From: CAZDSS01 sp964508185 | Lineage (GTDB): Bacteria; Pseudomonadota; Alphaproteobacteria; Sphingomonadales; Govanellaceae | Direction of reading: 5' to 3' | Assembly (NCBI GenBank): GCA_964508185.1 | Contig: CAZDSS010000051.1 | Span: forward strand, 1-19,082 | DNA: 19,082 bases | In this document: positions 12,976 to 19,082 of the stretch, piece after piece | Numbering within the stretch: the first letter of the stretch is position 1 | Layout of the letters: each line of letters starts with the position of its first letter | Translations under genes and position numbers: made by a program | Notes under the pieces: model-generated | The model's input: the letters and a program-made list of their open reading frames with translations, nothing else | Told to the model about the DNA's origin: nothing | Databases searched by the model: none

Positions 12976-13800
12976 ATGCAGCTCCGCGGGATCTTCGTCG
13001 TCATCGACCCCACCACGCCCGACCAGATCGCCCTCGCCCGGGCCGCGGCCTTCGCGGGCCATACGGGGGCGTCGATTCATGCCTATATCTGCATCCCCGA
13101 AACCTATGTCTGGGCCGCCGACGGCATGGCCATGCGCGCCGCCGAGCGGGCGCGGCACGAACTGTGGCTCGCCAGTCTCGTGCGCCCGCTCCTCGAGCAG
13201 GGGCTGACCGTCACCACCGAGGTCGAATGCCATGACGACTGGCGGTCGGCCCTCGCCCCCGCGGCCGGCCGGGCGGGCGCGGATCTGGTGGTCAAGGAAA
13301 CCCGCCGCCATTCGCCTCTCCATCGTCATCTGCTCAAGACTTCCGACTGGACGCTTCTCCGCCACGCCCGGTGCCCGGTGATGCTCGTCAAGTCGCGCCG
13401 TCTCGGGGCCTATGATCATGTGCTGGCGGCGATCAATTTCGACACTCCCGACGCCTTCCATCAGGCCCTCGCGGACAGCGTGATCGAACATGCGCGCGCG
13501 CTCGCCGCAAGCTGCGGGTCGGAGCTTCATGCGGTCGATGCCTATGAAAGCGAGCAGAGCCTTGCGTCCCTCGCCGACATGGCCCGCCGCCTCGGCATCG
13601 ACCGGACGAAGGTCCATACGGCCCAGGGCGATCCCGAAACGGTGATCTCCGAGGTGGCGCGGCGGCTCGGATCGCCGCTTGTGGTCATGAGCACCGTCGC
13701 GCGCCGGGGGGTAAGCGGCGCGATCCTCGGCAACACGGCGGAGCGGGCGCTGGACGCCCTCGACTGCGACGTCCTCATCATCATCCGCCGGCCCGGGTGA
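12976..13800 (+). CDS. Tandem-domain universal stress protein, UspE-like (copy 1)
   Basis: A 274-residue cytosolic protein with two Usp folds. The first spans about 1-140, starts with IFVVIDPTTP and ends with SDWTLLRHARCPVMLVKS, the Asp-Trp-x-Leu-Leu-Arg pattern seen in UspE. The second spans about 148-274 and ends with the nucleotide-loop region STVARRGVSGAILGNTAERALDALDCDVLII. Usp proteins aid survival under stress and may bind ATP; this one keeps a GNTAER segment rather than the full Gly-x2-Gly-x9-Gly-Ser motif, so ATP binding is uncertain. The ATG at 12976 has GAAGGGGG 6 bases upstream, and the same CCGGCATGCA context surrounds the start of copy 2. Longer readings overlap trmB. Confidence 0.9.
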   Translation: MQLRGIFVVIDPTTPDQIALARAAAFAGHTGASIHAYICIPETYVWAADGMAMRAAERARHELWLASLVRPLLEQGLTVTTEVECHDDWRSALAPAAGRAGADLVVKETRRHSPLHRHLLKTSDWTLLRHARCPVMLVKSRRLGAYDHVLAAINFDTPDAFHQALADSVIEHARALAASCGSELHAVDAYESEQSLASLADMARRLGIDRTKVHTAQGDPETVISEVARRLGSPLVVMSTVARRGVSGAILGNTAERALDALDCDVLIIIRRPG

Positions 13801-13813
13801 CGCAGCCTTCGTA

Positions 13814-13842
13814 TTGCTCCGCCCCCGCCTCCATGATAACTA
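13814..13842 (+). promoter_or_regulatory. Candidate promoter of the second usp gene
   Basis: TTGCTC (13814-13819) and TAACTA (13837-13842) are separated by 17 bases, 13 bases after the first usp stop. A separate promoter would allow the two copies to be regulated independently. Confidence 0.38.
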
Positions 13843-13879
13843 CGTAAAGAGACATATGTCCGTCGCGGGAGAATCCGGC

Positions 13880-14704
13880 ATGCAGGTCAGCAAGATCTTC
13901 GTCGTCATAGATCCGACGACGCCCAACCAGATCGCACTGGCCCGTGCGGCCGATATCGCCCGCGGCACCGGGATCGACATCCACGCCTATATCTGCATCA
14001 ACGAGAACTATTCGGGCGTCGAGGACAGCGCCGCCATGCGCGAGGCGGAGGTGGCGCGGCATGAAGCCTGGCTTGCGGGGCTCATCCGCCCGCTGGTGGA
14101 TTCGGGCCTTTCGGTCACCGCCGAAGTGGAATGCAAGGACGACTGGCGCGAGGCCCTTGCCCCCGCCGCGGCGCGGGCGAAGGCCGATCTCATCGTCAAG
14201 GAGAGCCGGCGGCGCACGCCGCTGCAGCGCCGCTTCCTCAAGACCGCCGACTGGATCCTGCTGCGCAATGTGGAATGTCCGGTCCTCCTGGTCAAGTCCC
14301 TGCGTCAGGGGCCGCTCACCCACATTCTGGCTGCGGTCAATCTCAACGCCCGGGACGCGGCGCACCAGGCGCTCACCGAAATCGTGATCGAATCCAGCCG
14401 GGCGCTTGCGGACAGCACCGGGGCGGAGCTTCATGCGGTCAACGCCTATGCCGACCAGATGCATTTCGTCCATCCGCCGGATCTCGCCAAGCGGCTCGGC
14501 ATCGACCGCGCGCGGGCCCATGTGATGCAGGGCGAGCCCGAGAACGTGATCGCGGAAGTCGCCAACAATCTGGGCTCGCCGCTCGTGGTCATCAGCTCGG
14601 TCGCGCGCAGGGGGGTGAGCGCCGCGATCGTCGGCAACACGGCGGAGCGGATTCTCGATACCCTCGACTGCGACGTTCTCACCATCATCCGCTCCCCAGC
14701 CTGA
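13880..14704 (+). CDS. Tandem-domain universal stress protein, UspE-like (copy 2)
   Basis: A 274-residue paralogue of the preceding gene, exactly the same length. In a gapless alignment 40 of the first 60 residues are identical. It has the same two Usp folds: IFVVIDPTTP near the N terminus, ADWILLRNVECPVLLVKS closing the first, and SSVARRGVSAAIVGNTAERILDTLDCDVLTII closing the second. The ATG at 13880 is chosen because it aligns with the start of copy 1 and has GGGAGA 7 bases upstream; an earlier ATG at 13856 would add eight residues with no counterpart. The pair arose by tandem duplication; divergence between them suggests it is not recent. Different stress signals or heterodimer formation are possible but unproven. 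Confidence 0.9.
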   Translation: MQVSKIFVVIDPTTPNQIALARAADIARGTGIDIHAYICINENYSGVEDSAAMREAEVARHEAWLAGLIRPLVDSGLSVTAEVECKDDWREALAPAAARAKADLIVKESRRRTPLQRRFLKTADWILLRNVECPVLLVKSLRQGPLTHILAAVNLNARDAAHQALTEIVIESSRALADSTGAELHAVNAYADQMHFVHPPDLAKRLGIDRARAHVMQGEPENVIAEVANNLGSPLVVISSVARRGVSAAIVGNTAERILDTLDCDVLTIIRSPA

Positions 14705-14725
14705 AGATACCGCCCGCCATCGGCC

Positions 14726-14754
14726 TTTTCCCCGACGCCCGAGGGTGCTATCCT
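14726..14754 (+). promoter_or_regulatory. Possible upstream rimP operon promoter (P1)
   Basis: TTTTCC (14726-14731) and TATCCT (14749-14754) are 17 bases apart, about 20 bases after the second usp stop. It is weaker than the P2 candidate just downstream. Confidence 0.28.
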
Positions 14755-14774
14755 GTGCCGGACTCTCAAAGAGC

Positions 14775-14802
14775 TTGCAGTGGTGTAAAGCATCACTATT
14801 AT
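14775..14802 (+). promoter_or_regulatory. Promoter of the rimP-nusA-infB operon (P2)
   Basis: TTGCAG (14775-14780) and TATTAT (14797-14802) are 16 bases apart; the -10 matches 5 of 6 consensus bases. Transcription would begin near 14809, giving a leader of about 145 bases before the rimP GTG. The leader contains an intrinsic terminator. Confidence 0.55.
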
Positions 14803-14845
14803 ACGGCCGGTCGACTCAAGACGATCAAACACGGCACCTCGGGGG

Positions 14846-14871
14846 AAAGTGGGTCAACGGCCCACTTTTTT
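14846..14871 (+). terminator. Intrinsic terminator in the rimP leader (attenuator-like)
   Basis: AAAGTGGG (14846-14853) pairs with CCCACTTT (14861-14868) as an 8-bp stem around loop TCAACGG, and the T-run continues to 14871. This is the clearest intrinsic terminator in the window. It lies downstream of the operon promoter and 85 bases before the rimP start, so it would end a leader RNA of about 60 bases unless read through. NusA, encoded in this operon, is known to act on such terminators, so feedback is a natural inference. If P2 is not used, it could instead end the usp transcript. Confidence 0.75.
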
Positions 14872-14955
14872 GTTATCCGGGGGTACGGTTGTCAGGATGC
14901 CTCGGATTCTTCCCGCGGGCCGCTTAGGCGACCGGCGTGCGAAAATGGAGGAACT

Positions 14956-15713
14956 GTGGCGGCGGACGCGCGCAAGCTTGAAGCCTTGATGGAGCCCTGG
15001 GTTGAGGAACTGGGCTTCCGTCTCGTGCGTCTGGTGTTCAGGACCGCGCCCGGGCGGGGCGTGATCGTGGAGCTGATGGCCGAGCGCGAAGATGGCACCA
15101 TGACCATCGACGACTGCGCCGAATTGAGCCGGGCCCTGTCGGACCGGCTGGACGCCGCGGATCCCATGCCCGGCGAGTATGTGTTTGAGGTGAGTTCGCC
15201 CGGTATCGAGCGGCCCTTGACGAGACTAGAGGATTTCGAGCGTTTCGCCGGGCGCGAGGCCTGGATCGAGACCGCCGTCCCAGAGGACGGGCAGCGCCGC
15301 TTCAAGTGCCGTCTCGACGGCCTGAGCGACGACGGCGCCATCCTGGTGACGACGGGCGGGCGATCCCGACCTTCATCCGCCAGGCCCGCGTACGCCTGCT
15401 GCAGCCAGGCGCTGTCCTTGCGGTGCTCCGCATCGCGGTCGTGGGCGAACTCGCCGAACAGGGGGTTGACCCGTCTCATCGCTGCTCCTTCTACGCGCTG
15501 TCGAGGGCTGGGGCGAAACCACGTNNNNNNNNNNTCCTGGTGACGACGGGCGGGCGATCCCGGGCTTTCGCGTTTGCGGACGTGGCCAAGGCGCGCCTTG
15601 CCATGCCGGATACGCTGGTGGAGGCGGGGCCGGGTACGGGTTCCAGGAGTCGGGGTCGCAAGGCGGCCGGCCGGCCCGTGGCCGGACGTGAGGACAAGGA
15701 ACGGAGTGAATGA
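14956..15713 (+). CDS. rimP: Ribosome maturation factor RimP, interrupted by assembly gap
   Basis: RimP assists 30S subunit maturation. The reading frame starts at GTG 14956 with GGAGG just upstream, and runs through the family core (VEELGFRLVRLVF, CAELSRALSDRLD, YVFEVSSPGIERPL) to GAILVTTGG. At 15369 it leaves the family sequence for 156 unrelated bases and ten Ns, then resumes at 15535 with a repeated 28-base segment. Deleting 15341-15534 restores one frame of 187 residues ending in a basic tail and TGA at 15711-15713, a normal RimP length. Taken literally the gene is broken; an assembly fault is the simplest reading. Its stop overlaps the nusA start by one base. Confidence 0.85.
15341..15368 (+). 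repeat. 28-base direct repeat, left copy (in rimP)
   Basis: The 28 bases from 15341 to 15368 recur exactly at 15535-15562, on the far side of the N-run. Both copies encode the same RimP segment (LVTTGGRS region). The right copy begins immediately after the last N, as expected for two contigs that share an end overlap. Confidence 0.9.
15369..15479 (-). CDS. Start of an unidentified gene inside the rimP interruption
   Basis: On the minus strand an ATG at 15479 has AGAAGGAG 5 bases upstream, a strong ribosome binding site. It opens a frame beginning MRRVNPLFGEFAHDRDAEHR; 37 codons are available before the junction with the rimP-like repeat at 15368. The composition looks like a real coding start (Asp, Glu, Trp, Gln-rich), but I do not recognise the family. 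Beyond 15368 the frame only runs antisense to rimP, so the rest of the gene is missing or misjoined. It may come from elsewhere in the genome, from another organism, or from an inserted element. Confidence 0.4.
15525..15534. other. Assembly gap (ten Ns)
   Basis: Ten consecutive Ns mark a scaffold join of unknown true length. The sequence to its left (15369-15524) does not belong to RimP, and the sequence to its right resumes RimP exactly at the repeated segment. Confidence 0.98.
15535..15562 (+). repeat. 28-base direct repeat, right copy (in rimP)
   Basis: Exact copy of 15341-15368, starting at the first base after the gap and continuing into the true rimP 3' end (AFAFADVAKARLAM). Confidence 0.9.
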
Positions 15714-17329
15714 TGGCAACGGCTGTGAGTGCAAATCGCCTGGAACTGTTGCAGATCGCGGATGCTGTGGCGCGCGAGAAGACCATCGACAAGGAGGTGG
15801 TGATCGCGGCCATGGAAGAGGCGATCCAGAAGGCCGCACGGTCGCGCTATGGGGCCGAGAACGAAATTCAGGCCCAGATCGACCGCAAGACCGGCGAGAT
15901 CCAGCTTTTCCGCATCCTCGAGGTGGTGGAGACGGTGGAAGACCCCGCCCTGCAGGTCGACCTTGAGGAAGCGCGCCGCCGCAAGCCCGACGCCCAGGTC
16001 GGCGACTTTCTTGCGGAATCGCTGCCGCCCATGGATTTCGGCCGCGTCGCCGCCCAGACCGCCAAGCAGGTGATCGTGCAGAAGGTGCGCGACGCCGAGC
16101 GCGAGCGCCAGTACAACGAATTCAAGGACCGCGTGGGCGACATCATCTCGGGCGTCGTCAAGCGCGTCGAATACGGCAACGTGATCGTGGATATCGGCCG
16201 CGCGGAAGCGATCCTGCGCCGCGACCAGCTGATCCCGCGCGAGCATTTCCGGAACGGCGACCGCATCCGCGCCTTCATCTACGACGTGAAGCGCGAGCAG
16301 CGCGGGCCGCAGATCTTCCTGTCCCGCACCAAGCCCGAATTCATGGCCAAGCTGTTCATGCAGGAAGTGCCGGAGATCTATGACGGCATCATCGAGATCA
16401 AGTCCGTTGCCCGCGATCCGGGATCGCGCGCCAAGATCGCCGTGGTCTCGCGCGATTCATCGATCGACCCGGTCGGCGCCTGCGTGGGCATGCGCGGCAG
16501 CCGCGTCCAGGCGGTAGTCGCCGAACTTCAGGGCGAGAAGATCGACATCATTCCCTGGAACGAGAACGCCGCATCCTTCATTGTCAACGCGCTGCAGCCG
16601 GCCGAGGTCGCCAAGGTGGTGCTCGACGAGGATGCGGAGAGGATCGAGGTCGTCGTGCCGGACGACCAGCTTTCGCTGGCGATCGGGCGCCGCGGCCAGA
16701 ATGTGCGTCTTGCCTCCCAGCTCACGGGCTGGGACATCGACATCCTCACGGAAGAGGAGGAATCGGCGAGACGGCAGAAGGAGTTCACCGAGCGCTCCGA
16801 ACTGTTCATGCGGGCGCTGAATGTCGACGAGATGGTGGGACAGGTCCTCGCTTCCGAAGGTTTCACCAGCGTCGAGGAAGTTGCCTATGTCGATCCGGAC
16901 GAGATTGCGTCGATCGACGGCTTCGACAGCGATACCGCGCAGGAGATCCAGGCGCGCGCCGTCGAATATCTCGAACGCATCGAGAAGGAGCTGGATGATC
17001 GCCGCCGGGAGCTGGGCGTTGCCGACGAGCTGCGGGAGATTCCCGGAATCACGACGGCGATGCTCGTCAGCCTTGGCGAGGACGGGGTGAAGACCGTCGA
17101 GGACTTCGCCGGGTATGCGGTGGACGACCTGGTCGGCTGGAAGGAGCGCAAGGACGGCGAGACCAAGTTCTTCGAAGGTGTGCTGTCTTCGCACGGCGTT
17201 TCGCGCGCCGAGGCGGAGCAGATGGTGCTGGCGGCCCGGCTGAAGCTGGGCTGGATCACGGAGGATGACGTTTCCACCGGCGACGAGGCCGAAGGCGATG
17301 TCGACTCCGCCGTGACCGGAGAAGAATAG
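15713..17329 (+). CDS. nusA: Transcription termination/antitermination factor NusA
   Basis: A 538-residue NusA, which binds RNA polymerase and controls pausing, termination and antitermination. The N-terminal polymerase-binding domain (about 1-125) starts with NRLELLQIADAVAREK. An S1 domain follows (about 130-200, with NVIVDIGRAEAIL). KH1 contains GACVGMRGSRVQAV and KH2 contains LAIGRRGQNVRLASQL, both with the GxxG RNA-contact loop. The C-terminal third carries two helix-hairpin-helix-like acidic repeats, as in proteobacterial NusA. ATG 15713 is preferred because GGAG is 6 bases upstream and it overlaps the rimP TGA (TGATG); an ATG at 15710 adds one Met. It is cotranscribed with rimP and infB, and may act on the terminator in its own leader. 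Confidence 0.96.
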   Translation: MATAVSANRLELLQIADAVAREKTIDKEVVIAAMEEAIQKAARSRYGAENEIQAQIDRKTGEIQLFRILEVVETVEDPALQVDLEEARRRKPDAQVGDFLAESLPPMDFGRVAAQTAKQVIVQKVRDAERERQYNEFKDRVGDIISGVVKRVEYGNVIVDIGRAEAILRRDQLIPREHFRNGDRIRAFIYDVKREQRGPQIFLSRTKPEFMAKLFMQEVPEIYDGIIEIKSVARDPGSRAKIAVVSRDSSIDPVGACVGMRGSRVQAVVAELQGEKIDIIPWNENAASFIVNALQPAEVAKVVLDEDAERIEVVVPDDQLSLAIGRRGQNVRLASQLTGWDIDILTEEEESARRQKEFTERSELFMRALNVDEMVGQVLASEGFTSVEEVAYVDPDEIASIDGFDSDTAQEIQARAVEYLERIEKELDDRRRELGVADELREIPGITTAMLVSLGEDGVKTVEDFAGYAVDDLVGWKERKDGETKFFEGVLSSHGVSRAEAEQMVLAARLKLGWITEDDVSTGDEAEGDVDSAVTGEE

Positions 17330-17343
17330 GATGCTTCCCGCCG

Positions 17344-17985
17344 ATGAACGCCCGAAGCTGCATCGTCACGCGAGCAAGATCCGACCGGGAGGCCATGATC
17401 CGGTTCGTGGCCGGACCGGACGGCCGGGTTACGCCTGACCTCAAGGGCAATCTTCCCGGAAGAGGTTGCTGGGTGACCGCCCGGCGTGCGATGGTCGACA
17501 AGGCGGTCGCGCGCGGTCTGTTCCGCAAGGCGCTGGACGCTGACGTCCATGCGGATCCGGATCTGGGCGCGATGGTCGACCGGCTGCTTGCCCGCTCGGC
17601 ACTGGGCGCGCTCGGCCTGGCGCGAAAGGCTGGCGATATCGTTCTCGGTGCTGTAAAGGTCGAGTACGCGGTGCGCGCGGGTGAAGCGCTGGCGGTTCTG
17701 CATGCGTCCGACGCGTCTCCTGACGGCGTGCGCAGGATCGGCCAGGCGAGAAAGGCGGTCCTGCTTGCGGGCGGACCGGATATTGCCGCCCTTAGCCCGT
17801 TCACGCAGGCAGAAATGAGTTTGGCACTGGGCGGTGCAAATGTGATACATGCTGCCTTGCTGGGCCGTGCCGCAGGCAAGGCGGCGCTGAAGCGCATTCA
17901 GGCGCTGGATGGTTACAGGAACAATGTCGGCTCCGGTGAATCCGGATCCGGGAACGGCGATGCGCCGCAAAAGGACGTGGAATGA
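17344..17985 (+). CDS. YlxR domain fused to L7Ae-like RNA-binding domain
   Basis: A 213-residue putative nucleic-acid-binding protein. Residues 4-46 are a YlxR (DUF448) domain: RSCIVTRARSDREAMIRFVAG then PGRGCWVTA. Residues about 80-185 look like an L7Ae/YlxQ fold, with LGLARKAGDIVLGAVKVEYAVRAG. In Firmicutes ylxR and ylxQ are separate genes between nusA and infB; the fused form is common in alphaproteobacteria. YlxR has been described as a nucleoid or RNase P-associated protein in some bacteria; its role here is unproven. The ATG at 17344 lies 14 bases after the nusA stop with only a distant AGGA, and the N terminus is a little shorter than usual. The stop overlaps infB (ATGA). Confidence 0.88.
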   Translation: MNARSCIVTRARSDREAMIRFVAGPDGRVTPDLKGNLPGRGCWVTARRAMVDKAVARGLFRKALDADVHADPDLGAMVDRLLARSALGALGLARKAGDIVLGAVKVEYAVRAGEALAVLHASDASPDGVRRIGQARKAVLLAGGPDIAALSPFTQAEMSLALGGANVIHAALLGRAAGKAALKRIQALDGYRNNVGSGESGSGNGDAPQKDVE

Positions 17986-19082
17986 GCGATACGAAATCCG
18001 GTGACGAGAAGACGCTGAGCGTCAATACGAAGAAGACCTTGACGTTGAAGCGTCCTGGAGTCGAGCAGGGCACCGTCCGGCAGAACTTCTCGCACGGGCG
18101 CTCGAAGGCGGTAGTCGTCGAGACCAAGAAGCGCAAGTTCACCAAGCCTGGCGAGAGCGAGACACCGCAGGTGGTGCTGCGGCCCCGGCCGGCTGCGCCG
18201 GCCCGGCCTGCCGCGCAGGCGCCGCAACGTCCGGCGCGCCCTGCCCCGGAGCGGACCGGCATGGTGCTGACCGAGCTGTCGCAGGAGGAGATCGACGCGC
18301 GCCGGCGTGCGCTGGAAGGCGCCAAGGCGCGCGAGCTCGAGGAGCGGGCGCGGGCCGTCGAGGAAGCGCGTCGCCGTGCCGAGGAAGAAGAGCAGCGCCG
18401 CCGCGAACGCGAGGAATCGGCGCGACGGCAGGCCGAGGAAGAGGCGCGCATTGCCCGTGAGGCCGAAGCGCGCAAGCGGGCCGAGGAAGAGGCGCAGCGT
18501 CGTGCTCCCGAACCGCCGCTTGTCACCAAGGCCGTGGTCGAGGATGACGAGGACGAGTCGCCGGCGCGGTTCTCGGCGCACAAGCGTGTCGCCGAGAAGG
18601 TGGAGGCCGCGCGTCCGGTGCCGAAGCCGCGCGGCGACGGCGAACGCCGCCGTTCCAAGCTGACCCTGACCAGCGCGCTGGCGGGAGACGAGGGCCGCGG
18701 CCGCTCGCTTTCCTCCATGCGGCGCCGGCAGGAAAAGTTCAAGCGCGCCCAGCACCAGGAGCCGCGCGAGAAGATTTCGCGCGAGGTGATCCTGCCGGAG
18801 ACCATTACCGTGCAGGAGCTGGCCAATCGCATGAGCGAACGCGCGGTCGAGGTGGTCAAGTTCATGATGAAGCAGGGCCAGATGCTGAAGCCCGGCGACG
18901 TCATCGATGCCGATACGGCCGAGCTCATCGCCTCGGAGTTCGGCCATACCGTCAAGCGCGTGGCCGAATCCGACATCGAGGAAGGCCTGTTCGACATTGC
19001 CGACAACCCGGACGACCTCAAGCCGCGTCCGCCGGTCGTGACCATCATGGGCCATGTCGACCACGGCAAGACCTCGCTCCTC
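17982..19082 (+). CDS. infB: Translation initiation factor IF-2, N-terminal part
   Basis: The first 367 codons of IF-2, the GTPase that places initiator tRNA on the 30S subunit. The ATG at 17982 overlaps the preceding stop in ATGA, implying translational coupling. Residues 1-55 form an alphaproteobacterial-type N terminus (TKKTLTLKRPGVEQGTVRQ and HGRSKAVVVE). A Pro/Ala-rich stretch and a long Glu/Arg-rich probable coiled coil follow (about 95-175). An IF2-N domain lies near 265-345 (ETITVQELANRMSERAVEVVKFMMKQG), and the sequence ends in the G1 motif GHVDHGKTSLL of the GTPase domain. Most of the G domain and domains II-IV lie outside the window. The truncation is only the window edge. Confidence 0.97.
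   Translation, partial: MSDTKSGDEKTLSVNTKKTLTLKRPGVEQGTVRQNFSHGRSKAVVVETKKRKFTKPGESETPQVVLRPRPAAPARPAAQAPQRPARPAPERTGMVLTELSQEEIDARRRALEGAKARELEERARAVEEARRRAEEEEQRRREREESARRQAEEEARIAREAEARKRAEEEAQRRAPEPPLVTKAVVEDDEDESPARFSAHKRVAEKVEAARPVPKPRGDGERRRSKLTLTSALAGDEGRGRSLSSMRRRQEKFKRAQHQEPREKISREVILPETITVQELANRMSERAVEVVKFMMKQGQMLKPGDVIDADTAELIASEFGHTVKRVAESDIEEGLFDIADNPDDLKPRPPVVTIMGHVDHGKTSLL

Noticed and set aside
14761..14850. A tRNA upstream of rimP, as with metY in E. coli
   Set aside because: No T-arm GGTTCGA-type sequence or cloverleaf can be folded here.
14897..14989. 30-codon frame in the rimP leader overlapping the rimP start, considered as a leader peptide
   Set aside because: It has only a weak RBS, lies after the terminator rather than within it, and has Arg-rich shadow-like composition.
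15369..15534. Insertion sequence inside rimP
   Set aside because: No terminal inverted repeats or transposase motif can be seen in the 156 bases available, and 28 bases is too long for a usual IS target duplication.
17801..19069. 422- and 383-codon frames antisense to ylxR/infB
   Set aside because: Ser/Arg-rich shadow of the repetitive IF-2 N-terminal region; the sense frame has full IF-2 homology.

Overview
The window reads as a stretch of high-GC alphaproteobacterial chromosome. The clues are a class I (archaeal-type) lysyl-tRNA synthetase, a YlxR domain fused to an L7Ae-like domain between nusA and infB, and Gram-negative envelope genes (a YiaD-type lipoprotein and signal-peptide proteins). 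Genus cannot be told from the sequence alone. A run of ten Ns with a duplicated 28-base flank shows this is a scaffolded draft assembly, probably with one faulty or incomplete join.

Layout. Positions 1-54 are the 3' part of tRNA-Thr(GGT). Next come a periplasmic peroxiredoxin and an NAD(P)H:FMN reductase-like flavoprotein (+). Convergent to these is a DUF4197 protein followed by a pirin (-). A Gdx/SugE-type SMR transporter (-) is divergent from a YiaD-like OmpA lipoprotein (+). Two sulfur-handling genes follow, a TusA-like carrier and a SufE-like protein (+). They converge on a large DinG-like Fe-S helicase (-), which is divergent from class I lysS (+). lysS converges with a GNAT acetyltransferase (-), which is divergent from an exported TPR-like protein (+). 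metK then overlaps trmB, so the SAM producer and a SAM-dependent tRNA methylase look translationally coupled. Two 274-residue tandem UspE-like universal stress proteins follow, clearly a gene duplication. The last block is the transcription/translation operon rimP-nusA-ylxR/L7Ae-infB, with promoter candidates and an intrinsic terminator in its leader; infB runs off the window at its G1 GTP-binding motif.

Coding density is very high. Three convergent pairs are separated by only 6-10 bases, and no gap between genes exceeds about 250 bases. Nearly all genes are housekeeping or common accessory functions. I see no CRISPR array, recognisable transposase, phage genes or defence island, and no convincing new multi-gene system. 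The points most worth a second look are the broken rimP junction with its foreign gene start, the attenuator-like rimP leader, the alternative pairing at the gdx ribosome binding site, the repeat/hairpin series before tusA, and several starts that sit where a leaderless mRNA would begin.
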